Shown here piece by piece: positions 38,098 to 47,311 of a stretch of DNA of 64,000 bases. Location: the NCBI GenBank assembly GCA_005879985.1, contig VBIA01000120.1:1-64000 (forward strand), read 5' to 3'. The position numbers and the translations under genes were made by a program. The DNA comes from Chloroflexota bacterium. Lineage in GTDB: Bacteria; Chloroflexota; Dormibacteria; Dormibacterales; Dormibacteraceae. The notes under the pieces are model-generated. The model worked only from the letters and a program-made list of their open reading frames with translations. It ran no database searches and had not been told where the DNA came from. Numbering within the stretch: position 1 is the stretch's first letter; each line of letters opens with the position of its first letter.

Positions 38098-41000
38098 CTA
38101 CGTTGCCGCAGCGAGGCGCACGGTGAACGTGCTGCCTTTGCCGAGCTCGCTCTCGACCCCGATCGACCCGCCCATCAGGTGCACCAGCCGCTTGCTGATG
38201 GAAAGGCCGAGACCGATCCCGCCGGGCGCGTGATTGCCGCCCTGAAAGAACTCCTCGAAGATGCGCGCGAGGTCCTCACGCGAGATGCCGTCGCCGGTGT
38301 CGGAGACCGAGATCACAACTGACTCACCGTCACGGCGCGCAGACACGGTGACCGAGCCGGCGTGCGTGTGCCGGATGGCGTTGGAGAGCAGGTTGAGAAG
38401 CACCTGGGTGAGGTGCCGCGCGTCGGCGTGGACGTCGATGCCGGGCGACAGCTCCGCGTTCAGTATCAGGCCCTGGGCACTCGCCATCGGCCGCACCTGC
38501 TCGACCGCCTGCGCCACCACGGTGTCCACAGGCACGACGTTCAGCACCATGCCGGCGCGGCCAGCGTCGAGCTTGGCCATGTCCAGCGAGTCGTTGGCGA
38601 GCTGCAGCAGGTGGTCGCCCGCCGCCTTGATGTTGACGACGTAACGGCGCTGCTTCTCGGTCAGCTCACCAACTCGCGGATCGGTGAGCAGCTGCGCGAA
38701 TCCCAGGATGGAGTTCAGGGGCGTCCGCACCTCATGGTTCATCATCGCCATCAGGCGTGACTTGGCTTCGCTGTCGCGCTGTGCCTCCTGGGCGCGGCGC
38801 TGGTCGGTCACGTCGCGGACGATTGTTACGAGGCGAGCTACTCCATCCTCGGTGACACGGATGATCGAGGCTTGGATGTCGCGCCTGCGTCCGTCCTTCG
38901 TGACGAGGGCCGAGTCGACGTGCATCACGGGCTCGCCCGAATTGAACCGGGCCGTGAGCGTGCGCTGCATCTCTTCACGCTCGGCCTCCGGCACAAGATC
39001 GAAGAGAGAGCGCAGGGCCCGCAGCTCCCCCTCTGTGTACCCCGTCATCTCTTTATAGGCGTCGTTCGAGCTGACATAGCGCCCTTCCTGCGTCGTCACC
39101 AGCCCCTCGCCGACATCGCTGAGCGCCGCCAGCAGCGAGGCCTGGCGCGCAGCCTGCAGCATGCGGTCGGTGACGTCGGTCAGGATCACGGACACGCCGG
39201 TGAGAGCTTCCTCCGCATCGCGGATCGGGCTCAGGACTCCTTCCAGGTACCGGTCGGGATCGCTGAGATGGATCAGTCCGGTCACGGCCTCACCGGCAAG
39301 AGCGCGCGCGAGGTACTCGACGGCTTCGGGGCGCCCCTCGAGGACCTCGGCCAGGTCCCGGCCCACCATCTGGTCGGGTGTGAGGTCCAGGAAGGAGAGC
39401 CCGCTGCCCTGGGCCAGGGTGATCGCGCCCTTGGTGTCGGCGGCGAGGAGGATGACGTGCGCGCTGGATACGACCGCCTCGAGCCGCTCGCGACTCTCCT
39501 TGAGGCGGTCGCGCATCGAGAGGTCGCGAATGAAGCACGCGACCAGGCGTGCTTCCTCAGGCAGGTCTGTGACGGCGATCTCGATCGGAAACTCCGTGCC
39601 GTCGGAGCGCATGCCCGTCGCCTCGAAGAGCTTGCCGGCGTATTCGGCGCTGTTGGCCTCGCGGCCGGCGCGGGCCCAGCGCTTGAAAGCCTCGAGATGC
39701 TTGGGCGCGAGCAGGGTCATGGCCGAACGGCCGATCACGTCATCGTGCTTGCGCTGGAAGGCGCGCTCCGCCGCCGGGTTGAAGTCCACGATGTTGCCGT
39801 CGACGTCGAAGACCACGATCGGGTCGGGCGCCGATTCCATCACCGCGCGCGTGCGCTGCTCGCTCGCCTCGATGCGCCGGGCGGTGCGCGCCCGTTCGAA
39901 TGCAGCCGCGGTGAACGCCGCGACCATGTCCAGCGTCCGCGCATCCGTCTCGTCGAAAGCCTTCGGCCGCCTGGACATCAGCTGCACCACACCGATCACT
40001 TCGCCGTTGTTCGTGAGCGGCGTCGAGATCGCGGCCCCGAACCTGCCCTGGCGCGCGGTCTTGCCATGGGCTCTCGGATCGTTCTGGAGGTCAGCCGACC
40101 GCTGGCTGCGGCCGCTGCGAAAGCAGGCACCCGCCAGGCTCTCGTCAATCGGCACTCGGAAGCCCACCTCGAGATCGATGACGCCGGCGATGGCGCGCAC
40201 CACCAGCTCGTCACCCTCGGGCAGCAGCACGGCCACGCCGCAATCGCCGACGAGGCGCACGACCCGCTCCGCCAGCGCGCTGAGCATGCCCTGCAGGTCG
40301 TGCTCAGCCGCTGCGATGTCGCGCTGGGCCTCGATGATCTCGCTGAGCCGCTGCTGCTCCGAGCGGAGGATCGCCTCGGCTTTGCGCTCTTCGGTGAGAT
40401 CGACGACGTGCGTGAGGATGTACGGCGGTACGCCTTCTTTGCGGATCAAGGACGTCGTGACCCGAGCCCAGATGTGGTGGCCGTCCTTGTGGATGGCCCG
40501 AAGACTTGCGGTTATGACAGTTGAATCCGGCGCACTGGTGAGTCGCGACAGTGTCGCCACTGTCGGGCCCAAGTCCTCGGCCACGACCTGGGATCGCGCG
40601 TCGAGGCCTACGACCTCGTCCGCTGAGTAACCAAACAGCTCGGTGTAGGCGGGGTTGACGCGCACGATCACGCCGGTCATGTCGGTCATGGCCATGGCGA
40701 CACCGGAAGCCTCGAAGGCGCCGCTGAAAAGCTGCTCGCTCTCGCGTAGGGCGTGCGCGGCGCGGGCCCGCCCAATCGCTTCGCCGGCAAATCCGGCCAG
40801 CAGCTCGAGCGTGGCCGGTGTGCCCTCCGGAAAATCGCCGCTCCGCGGCGACTGCAGCTGCAGGCCGCCGATGACCGAGCCTTCGTGACGGATCGGCGCC
40901 ATCAGCAGCGAGCGAATGCCCGCGGTCTCGAAGATCTCGTGGCCGCAGCGATCATCGATCAGCACGTCCGATGTGGACTGCGGCGTGCCGTCCTGGGCGC

Positions 41001-42153
41001 ATCCGTTTACGGGATTCCCCTTGAGCGGCAACCGCGTGCCTTCGAGCTCGACGCCAAAGCCGGCGCATGCGGCGATGACGACCTCGTCGCCTTCGATCAT
41101 CTGCACCGCCACGCCCGGTGCGCCGGTCAGCTCGAGCGCACGTTCCGCGACGACGCGCATGGCCTGGTTCGCGTCGAGGTCGAGCGTGCCGAGCTGGGTC
41201 TGCAGCTCGATGAGCGCTCGCAGCTTCGCGGCGTCCTGACGCTGCTTGTCTTCGGCGGCTTTCAGTCGCGTGATGTCGATGGAGCTGGTCACCACCACTT
41301 CGACCTCGCCGTTGTCGTCGAATACGGGCACGGCGTCGATAAACGCCCAGCGGCGCGTGGTGCTGCCGTAGCCGACGATGGTTCCACGCACGGGGGCCTT
41401 GGTCTTCAATGCGCGCGCGAACGGCCGCTCCTCGGCGGGGATCGGGGTGCCGTCCTCCCGGACCAGAGGTATCGCGCGCTCGCGCACGCCGTTGAGGAGC
41501 TCGCCGCCGAGGGCCGCCTCGGCCGCGCTGTTGTGCTGGATGGCCCTGCCGTCGCGGCCGTAAACGACGACCATCACCGGGAGTGCCTCGTAGATCTGGG
41601 CCACGCTGCGAGCGTGCCGCTTGACCTCGGATGCGAGTCGGGCGCTCTCCAGCGCCGGCGCTACGATCGCCGCCAGCAGCGAAAGGAACAGCGCATCCGC
41701 GGTGTCGTAGCGGTGGTCGGTGTAGCTGAGCACGGCCAGCGTGCCCACCGGCCGGCCGTCCACGAGCAGCGGCACGGCGACCTGCGCCGTGATGTTGTGC
41801 ATGCGCCCCCACGGCGTGGTCTTGCCCGAGGTCTTGTAATCGTTCATGACCACGGGGTGGCCGGTCTTGAACGCGCCGCTGATGGCCGTCGGTGCGTTCA
41901 CTGCGATCAGCGCCTCCATGTCCTCGCCCGTGCCTACGGTGGCGAGCAGCAGGAACGAGTTCGTGGCCGGCACGTACCAGCGCAGGACTGCGCCTTCGCC
42001 CCCCGCGATCTGGCGTGCCCGCTCCACGACCAGGTTGGCGAGTCGGTCCGGATCGCTCACCCCGCCCGCGGCCACGGCCACGTCGTGCAGGGCGGCCATC
42101 GCGGCCGGATGCAGCTCAGGCCCGATCGTTCCCTTCCCCACCTTGGCTCCCAC
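38098..42153 (-). CDS. multi-GAF/PAS sensor histidine kinase (1351 aa)
   Basis: Repeated GAF and PAS/PAC blocks (YILTHVVDLTEERKAEA; LVACFIRDLSMRDRL; RLVTIVRDVTDQRRAQ), MMNHEVRTPLNSILGFAQLL, SDTGDGISREDLARIFEEF. Confidence 0.95.
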   Translation of the reverse strand: MGAKVGKGTIGPELHPAAMAALHDVAVAAGGVSDPDRLANLVVERARQIAGGEGAVLRWYVPATNSFLLLATVGTGEDMEALIAVNAPTAISGAFKTGHPVVMNDYKTSGKTTPWGRMHNITAQVAVPLLVDGRPVGTLAVLSYTDHRYDTADALFLSLLAAIVAPALESARLASEVKRHARSVAQIYEALPVMVVVYGRDGRAIQHNSAAEAALGGELLNGVRERAIPLVREDGTPIPAEERPFARALKTKAPVRGTIVGYGSTTRRWAFIDAVPVFDDNGEVEVVVTSSIDITRLKAAEDKQRQDAAKLRALIELQTQLGTLDLDANQAMRVVAERALELTGAPGVAVQMIEGDEVVIAACAGFGVELEGTRLPLKGNPVNGCAQDGTPQSTSDVLIDDRCGHEIFETAGIRSLLMAPIRHEGSVIGGLQLQSPRSGDFPEGTPATLELLAGFAGEAIGRARAAHALRESEQLFSGAFEASGVAMAMTDMTGVIVRVNPAYTELFGYSADEVVGLDARSQVVAEDLGPTVATLSRLTSAPDSTVITASLRAIHKDGHHIWARVTTSLIRKEGVPPYILTHVVDLTEERKAEAILRSEQQRLSEIIEAQRDIAAAEHDLQGMLSALAERVVRLVGDCGVAVLLPEGDELVVRAIAGVIDLEVGFRVPIDESLAGACFRSGRSQRSADLQNDPRAHGKTARQGRFGAAISTPLTNNGEVIGVVQLMSRRPKAFDETDARTLDMVAAFTAAAFERARTARRIEASEQRTRAVMESAPDPIVVFDVDGNIVDFNPAAERAFQRKHDDVIGRSAMTLLAPKHLEAFKRWARAGREANSAEYAGKLFEATGMRSDGTEFPIEIAVTDLPEEARLVACFIRDLSMRDRLKESRERLEAVVSSAHVILLAADTKGAITLAQGSGLSFLDLTPDQMVGRDLAEVLEGRPEAVEYLARALAGEAVTGLIHLSDPDRYLEGVLSPIRDAEEALTGVSVILTDVTDRMLQAARQASLLAALSDVGEGLVTTQEGRYVSSNDAYKEMTGYTEGELRALRSLFDLVPEAEREEMQRTLTARFNSGEPVMHVDSALVTKDGRRRDIQASIIRVTEDGVARLVTIVRDVTDQRRAQEAQRDSEAKSRLMAMMNHEVRTPLNSILGFAQLLTDPRVGELTEKQRRYVVNIKAAGDHLLQLANDSLDMAKLDAGRAGMVLNVVPVDTVVAQAVEQVRPMASAQGLILNAELSPGIDVHADARHLTQVLLNLLSNAIRHTHAGSVTVSARRDGESVVISVSDTGDGISREDLARIFEEFFQGGNHAPGGIGLGLSISKRLVHLMGGSIGVESELGKGSTFTVRLAAAT

Positions 42154-42170
42154 CCCGCTATCCCACGTGT

Positions 42171-42205
42171 ATTATATTACGTATCGACCTATATTGCAAT
42201 ATAAT
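42171..42205. promoter_or_regulatory. AT-rich palindromic operator/promoter candidate between divergent genes
   Basis: attatatt...aatataat inverted repeat and perfect 14-bp palindrome TATATTGCAATATA at 42190-42203. Confidence 0.5.
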
Positions 42206-42259
42206 CCTCACCGACGATTCCCAGCCAGCAGAGTGCATCAAGCGAAGGATTAATCGGCC

Positions 42260-42895
42260 TTGATTAACGAAAAGAAGACGGCCGCCCGCGCCGGCCGGCC
42301 GCGCAGCCCGAAGGTGGACGGAGCCTTGCTGGACGCTGCCCTGGAGGTGTTCCTGGAGCGCGGCTACCACCGAGCGAGCCTGAGTGAGATCGCGCGACGG
42401 GCCGGTGTTGGCACGCCCGCGATCTACCGGCGGTGGCGAACGAAGGCCGACGTCGGCGTCGACGTCGTCATCAGGCAGGCGCAGCCTGCTCCCATCCCCA
42501 ATACCGGTTCGATCCGGGGGGACCTGGTTTCCTTCGTACGTCAGCGGATCAATATGTTCGGCGGCCGGTTGTTCCACTACCTGCTCTTTCCGCTGGTGAC
42601 CGATCCGGGGCTCTCGGCGACGGTGCAGGCCAGGTTCCTCGACTACCGGCAGCCGCTGGTGGAGCGGATTCGGGCCGCGGTCGAGTCCGGGGAGCTCAGG
42701 CCGAACACGGACCCGGATGGCCTGATCGACGTGCTGATGGGCCCCATCGTCATGCCACTCCTCTTCTCCGCGCCGTTCCCTTCCCTTTCCGATGCCGAGG
42801 CGATCGTCGACCAGACCCTGGAAGGATTCGGGGCGGCTGGCGCCACACCTCGGGCGAATCGATCGCGAACCAGAGGATCAGCTCGTGGTGGCTGA
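42260..42895 (+). CDS. TetR/AcrR family transcriptional regulator
   Basis: ALLDAALEVFLERGYHRASLSEIARRAGVGTPAIYRRWRTKADV. Confidence 0.95.
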   Translation: MINEKKTAARAGRPRSPKVDGALLDAALEVFLERGYHRASLSEIARRAGVGTPAIYRRWRTKADVGVDVVIRQAQPAPIPNTGSIRGDLVSFVRQRINMFGGRLFHYLLFPLVTDPGLSATVQARFLDYRQPLVERIRAAVESGELRPNTDPDGLIDVLMGPIVMPLLFSAPFPSLSDAEAIVDQTLEGFGAAGATPRANRSRTRGSARGG

Positions 42896-43610
42896 GCGAG
42901 GCGTCGTCCTCATCGTTGAAGACGCACCCGAGCTGGCCGAGCTTATGGCCGCGATCGTGGAGCGCGAGGGCTTCACAGGGATCGCCGCCGGCTCCGCCGC
43001 CGAGGCGCGCGCCGCCTATCAGCGCTACCGGCCGGTGGCGGTGCTGCTCGACTGGGTGCTGCCCGACGCCCCCGGTACCGAGGTGTGCCGCGAACTGCGG
43101 GCGCAGGATCCGGGGCTGACAATCATCTTCGTCAGCGGGCGCAACGACGAGACAAGCGTGGCTCGCGGGCTCGACGCAGGCGCCGACGACTACGTCGCCA
43201 AGCCGGTGCGTGAAGGCGAGCTCATCGCCCGGCTTGACGCGCAGCTGCGGAAGACAACCCGTTTGCGCAGCGCGTTCAGCGCGTTGCCTGCGGAGGCGCC
43301 CGAGCGGAAGATGCGATTCGGCGAGGTGGAAATCGACACCCTCGCTCGGGGTGTCAGCGTGAGTGGGCGGTCGGTCAAGCTCGGTCCCCTCGAGTACAGG
43401 CTCTTCGAGTACCTCGCGCGCAACGCGGGCGTCGCCGTATCCCGCGATCAGATCCTCAGCGAGGTCTACGGCATCGACGCAGACATCGGGACCGAGCGCA
43501 TCGACCTTCTCGTCAGACGCCTCCGGCTCAAGCTCGGGGACTACCCGGATACGGGCGGTCACATCATCGCCCATCCGGGTTATGGCTACCTGCTGGAACG
43601 GCGAGGCTGA
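42888..43610 (+). CDS. response regulator transcription factor, OmpR/PhoB family
   Basis: VVLIVEDAPELAELM, VLLDWVLPDAPG, GADDYVAKPVREGELIARLDAQLR, GPLEYRLFEYLARNAGVAVSRDQILSEVYG; GTG start overlapping TetR stop. Confidence 0.93.
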   Translation: MAERGVVLIVEDAPELAELMAAIVEREGFTGIAAGSAAEARAAYQRYRPVAVLLDWVLPDAPGTEVCRELRAQDPGLTIIFVSGRNDETSVARGLDAGADDYVAKPVREGELIARLDAQLRKTTRLRSAFSALPAEAPERKMRFGEVEIDTLARGVSVSGRSVKLGPLEYRLFEYLARNAGVAVSRDQILSEVYGIDADIGTERIDLLVRRLRLKLGDYPDTGGHIIAHPGYGYLLERRG

Positions 43611-44574
43611 TCGGGCCGACATCCGCGTCGGCCGGCTCCTGCATGACCCGAGACAAAAAGAGTCCGACCAGATCCGGGTCCCACTGCGTGCTCGACCCGT
43701 GCCGCAGCTCCGCGATCGCGTCCGCGGACGACATGGCGTGGCGATAAGGCCGGTCGCTCGTCATGGCGTCGTACGCGTCGCAGATCGAAACGATCATGGC
43801 GGCCTGCGGGATGTGCGTGCGGGCAAGACCGTCGGGGTAACCGGTCCCATCGAAGCGCTCGTGGTGGTGCTTGATGATCGGTACGACGTTGCACGCCGAT
43901 CTCAGCTGACTCGCGATCTCCACGCCAATCGAGACGTGGCGCCGCATCAGGTCGACCTCACGCCAGCTGAGCGGGCCCGGCTTGAGCAGCACCGAATTCG
44001 CCACACCGATCTTGCCGATGTCGTGCACGATGCCGCCGAAATAGATCGCGTCGAGCGCCATCTCCGAAAGCCCCGCCGCCTCGCCCAGTGCCCGCGCCCC
44101 GCGCGCCACCCGCTCCACATGAGCCTCCGTGCCGCCGTCCTTGGCCTCCACGATCTTTGCGAACGCCGCCATCACGTGCTCCGCGTCGTCGAGCTTGTCG
44201 TAGACCTCCTTCGTCTTGATCAGCGTCACGACCCGTGCCATGAGCTCGTTCCTGTCGATCGGCTTGGCGAGGAAGTCGTCGGCACCGAGCTGCAACGCGC
44301 GGACGCGGTCCTCGACCGTGTTGAGCGAGGTAACCAGGACCACCGGCAGGAGGCGGTTGGCGGGGTCGGACTTGATGCGCCGGCATACCTCGAATCCGTC
44401 CATGCCGGGCATCACCACGTCCAGCAGGACCAGGTCAGGGCGGCGGGCGGCGATCGCATGGAGCGCCTCGAACCCGTTGTGCGCCAGCTCGAGGTCGCAC
44501 CCGGTGCCGCCCAGGTAGGCGGCCAGCAGCTCGAGGTTCATTTCCTGGTCGTCGACAGCGAGCACCCTGGCCAT
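43564..44574 (-). CDS. response regulator with HD-GYP domain
   Basis: RVLAVDDQEMNLELLAAYL, LVLLDVVMPGMDGFEVCRRI; HDIGKIGVANSVLLKPG, HHERFDGTGYPDGL. Confidence 0.96.
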   Translation of the reverse strand: MARVLAVDDQEMNLELLAAYLGGTGCDLELAHNGFEALHAIAARRPDLVLLDVVMPGMDGFEVCRRIKSDPANRLLPVVLVTSLNTVEDRVRALQLGADDFLAKPIDRNELMARVVTLIKTKEVYDKLDDAEHVMAAFAKIVEAKDGGTEAHVERVARGARALGEAAGLSEMALDAIYFGGIVHDIGKIGVANSVLLKPGPLSWREVDLMRRHVSIGVEIASQLRSACNVVPIIKHHHERFDGTGYPDGLARTHIPQAAMIVSICDAYDAMTSDRPYRHAMSSADAIAELRHGSSTQWDPDLVGLFLSRVMQEPADADVGPISLAVPAGSHNPDGR

Positions 44575-44676
44575 CGCAGGAATTGCAGCAGGGCGGTTTT
44601 TCGCCCCGCTGTCCCGGCCCCGTCTTTCCCGTGTCATGACGGCGTCACCCGCCCATCGCCGCAACCGATTCGACCC

Positions 44677-44732
44677 GTTTGGCGCCAAACCCGCGCCTGA
44701 TGCCAGAAGCAAGGGCCTGTTTGGCGCCAACC
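44677..44732 (-). promoter_or_regulatory. two TTTGGCGCCAA palindromes, candidate operator pair
   Basis: GTTTGGCGCCAAAC at 44677-44690 and GTTTGGCGCCAACC at 44719-44732, start-to-start 42 bp. Confidence 0.5.
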
Positions 44733-44760
44733 GTGGCTTAGCCACGAGGCCGCCGGCGCG

Positions 44761-45759
44761 TCAGGCCTGGTACTGCTTCAGCAGGTCCGCGAGCTGCAGC
44801 GCGTTGGTGGTCCCGTAGTTGCCCGAGCAGTTGTTCATCAGCGCGTGCACCTGCTTGGCGCTGCGCGCGGCCTCGGCGATGCGCGGCGCCCAGTCGGCCA
44901 GCTCGTCCTCGTCGTACAGGTAGCGAAAACGCTCGTTCGGCGGGATGTTGGGCTTCTCCCAGAGATCCTCGCGGCGGCCGTGAAACCTGAACACAGCCAG
45001 CTCGGGCGAGGTGACCGCGGCGACCGGAGGCACGGAGCTCTTGAACCCCTGCGGCTCGTCGACGACGACGTACGGGATCTTGTGGTCGGTCAAGAAACGC
45101 AACGTGCGCTCGGCGTTCTTTTCGTTGAACCACGACCCGTGGCGGAACTCGACCGTCAGCTGCATATCGCCAAGGCGTGACTTCGCATCGAGGATCCGGT
45201 CGCGAGCCTCGCTGGACGGAAAGACCCACCGCGGAAACTGCAGGAAGATCGCGCCGAGCCGGCCCGCCGCTCGCAGCGGTTCCACGCCCTGCTTGAACGC
45301 GTTCCACACCTCGTCGTACAGCTCGGCCGGCAGGTCCTTGCCGTAGATGCGCGCCTTCTCCTTCAGCTTCTCAGGCAGCGCCTCCCGGATATCCTTCGGC
45401 AGGCGCTTGACCTCGCTGGGCTGGCCGGTCATGAGCGCGTGCGCCTTCACGTCCATCACGAAATCCTTCGGCGTCCGCTCGACCCAGAGCTTCGACTGCT
45501 GCTCGCGGGGCAGCGCGTAGTACGTCGCGTCGACCTCGACGACCGGAAAACGGGTTGCGTAGTAGCGCAGCCGTTCCTCCGCTGTGGTCGCGCCATCGGG
45601 ATAGAAGACACCCTTCGCGACCATCGTCGGGTCGGTCCACGACGCGGTGCCGGTGCGGACCTCCCCACCTCCCGCGATGCGAATCGGGTCCGCGGCCGCG
45701 TCCATCACAGGCTTGGCCAGCTTCAGAACTGGCTCGAATCCAGGGTCGTGTCGGTTCAC
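44761..45759 (-). CDS. DUF72 domain-containing protein
   Basis: GTASWTDPTMV, YYATRFPVVEVDATYYALP, FRHGSWFNEKNAERTLRFL. Confidence 0.93.
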   Translation of the reverse strand: MNRHDPGFEPVLKLAKPVMDAAADPIRIAGGGEVRTGTASWTDPTMVAKGVFYPDGATTAEERLRYYATRFPVVEVDATYYALPREQQSKLWVERTPKDFVMDVKAHALMTGQPSEVKRLPKDIREALPEKLKEKARIYGKDLPAELYDEVWNAFKQGVEPLRAAGRLGAIFLQFPRWVFPSSEARDRILDAKSRLGDMQLTVEFRHGSWFNEKNAERTLRFLTDHKIPYVVVDEPQGFKSSVPPVAAVTSPELAVFRFHGRREDLWEKPNIPPNERFRYLYDEDELADWAPRIAEAARSAKQVHALMNNCSGNYGTTNALQLADLLKQYQA

Positions 45760-45826
45760 CGCAGCGGCTCGATGATGGTGCGGAACGCAGGCGGCGGACC
45801 CGACCGGAAGTCGGGACGGGCCACGG

Positions 45827-46762
45827 CTACCCGGCAGCTCCCACCGCTGCGTCGTCCGCCACGAGGTCCGCGATCGCCGCGCGCTCGATCTCGGCCTGGC
45901 TCTTGCCGCGGTCGCGCTCCAGCACCTTCATGCGCCTGTCGAACTGAGTGCTCGCGAAGTCGAGATACGTCTCCATGCGCTGGCCGAACGGCGCATTCTC
46001 CTCGTCGTAGCCCTCCCAGAACTCGCTGATCACGCCCATCGTCGGCGCGAGCAGCTCGTTCATGTGCTGGTTCATCACGTCCCACCCGACGGGCGATTCG
46101 TTGATGAGCCGGTCGAGCAGGAAGACCCCGTACCGGATGTGACGGCTCTCGTCGCGCGACACGAGCCTGATGCCTTCCAGCAGGCCGGGCATCGTGCCGT
46201 TCGCCTCGAGCGATTCGCGGAAGCCGTGATATCCGGTCTCCGCCAGCACGCCCTCGATGATCATGTTGTATGTGACGGACGCGCGGATCTGCGCCTCCGT
46301 CGAACGGTCTGTCTTCAACGCGTCCAGCGCCGCCGGAAGTTCCACCAGGAACAGGTGCCGGTAGCTCGGCGTCATGAACTTCTCGAGGTCTTCGTGGATG
46401 CCGATCACGTCCAGCCAGCGCCGGAAGAACTCGACGTGCTTCGCCTCCTCCCACAGAAAGGAGGTGAGAAAGATCTCCTCCTCGATCCTGCCTTCTTCTG
46501 CGACGGCCATGATCAGCGGCAGCAGGTCGCTGGTAACGCCCTCCTCGCCGGCCTGGAAGAGCGCGACCGTGCGGAGCAGGAAGTCCTTCTCGGTGGTGTC
46601 GAAGCCGGCCCAGTCCGACACCTCGCGCGAGAAGTCGATCGCCTGGGGGTCCCACGTGCCCAGGCGCTTGGCTTTCTGGAAGAGCCTCATGGGAACCGAA
46701 TCCCAGTCGAGCCCGCGGTCGGTGATGGTCGCGTAACGGGCCCTTTGAGGCGGGGCGCTCAA
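45827..46762 (-). CDS. R2-like ligand-binding oxidase (R2lox) / RNR small subunit family
   Basis: RTVALFQAGEEGVTSDLLPL, FLWEEAKHVEFFRRWLDVI, MIIEGVLAETGYHGF, RDESRHIRYGVFLLDRL. Confidence 0.9.
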   Translation of the reverse strand: MSAPPQRARYATITDRGLDWDSVPMRLFQKAKRLGTWDPQAIDFSREVSDWAGFDTTEKDFLLRTVALFQAGEEGVTSDLLPLIMAVAEEGRIEEEIFLTSFLWEEAKHVEFFRRWLDVIGIHEDLEKFMTPSYRHLFLVELPAALDALKTDRSTEAQIRASVTYNMIIEGVLAETGYHGFRESLEANGTMPGLLEGIRLVSRDESRHIRYGVFLLDRLINESPVGWDVMNQHMNELLAPTMGVISEFWEGYDEENAPFGQRMETYLDFASTQFDRRMKVLERDRGKSQAEIERAAIADLVADDAAVGAAG

Positions 46763-46785
46763 GGCGACTCCAGTGTATGCCGCAC

Positions 46786-47280
46786 TCAAAATTCCCAGCG
46801 CGTCGGCGAGCCGGTGAAATCGTCGTGCGCGATGCCGAACGCCCACACCGGATCGACGCGGAAGCACGAGTTCAGCGCGGGGTCGAGCACGTCGATCGAG
46901 TAATCGGTCTCGTACTTGGCGTTCTCCCAGGCCAGGACCTTAGCCAGGGTGTCGCCGTCGTCGACTCGCGTCGCGAGGCCCTCGACGACCACCGGGTTGT
47001 GCGCGTCCTCGGTGGTCACCACGCAGCGCGTGTTGACGATCAGGTTGCGCGACTTTCGTGAACCCTTGCTGCTGCTGAACCAGAACGCTCCCTCCTGCCA
47101 CATGCCCCACACGGGCATCACGTGCGGACGGCGCTGCGGCCACACGGTCGCCAGCCAGTAGTTGCGCGAGTTCATCAACCGCGTCTCCGCCCAGCTCCAC
47201 GGCAGGAGCCCGGTGCCCTCGTTCTCGGACAGCAGGCCATACCCCGGCATGTACGGCCGCGTGGCTTTCGGCGTTGCCAT
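46786..47280 (-). CDS. pyridoxamine 5'-phosphate oxidase family (flavin/F420-type) protein
   Basis: NYWLATVWPQRRPHVMPVWGMWQEGAFWFSSSKGSRKSRNL. Confidence 0.88.
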   Translation of the reverse strand: MATPKATRPYMPGYGLLSENEGTGLLPWSWAETRLMNSRNYWLATVWPQRRPHVMPVWGMWQEGAFWFSSSKGSRKSRNLIVNTRCVVTTEDAHNPVVVEGLATRVDDGDTLAKVLAWENAKYETDYSIDVLDPALNSCFRVDPVWAFGIAHDDFTGSPTRWEF

Positions 47281-47311
47281 CGAACCTCCTCGCTCCCCCT
47301 ATGCTCCCAGC

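Noticed and set aside
38872-42204. Long + ORFs (38872..40524, 39161..40630, 40753..42204) antisense to the sensor kinase
   Set aside because: Shadow ORFs of the 1351-aa kinase
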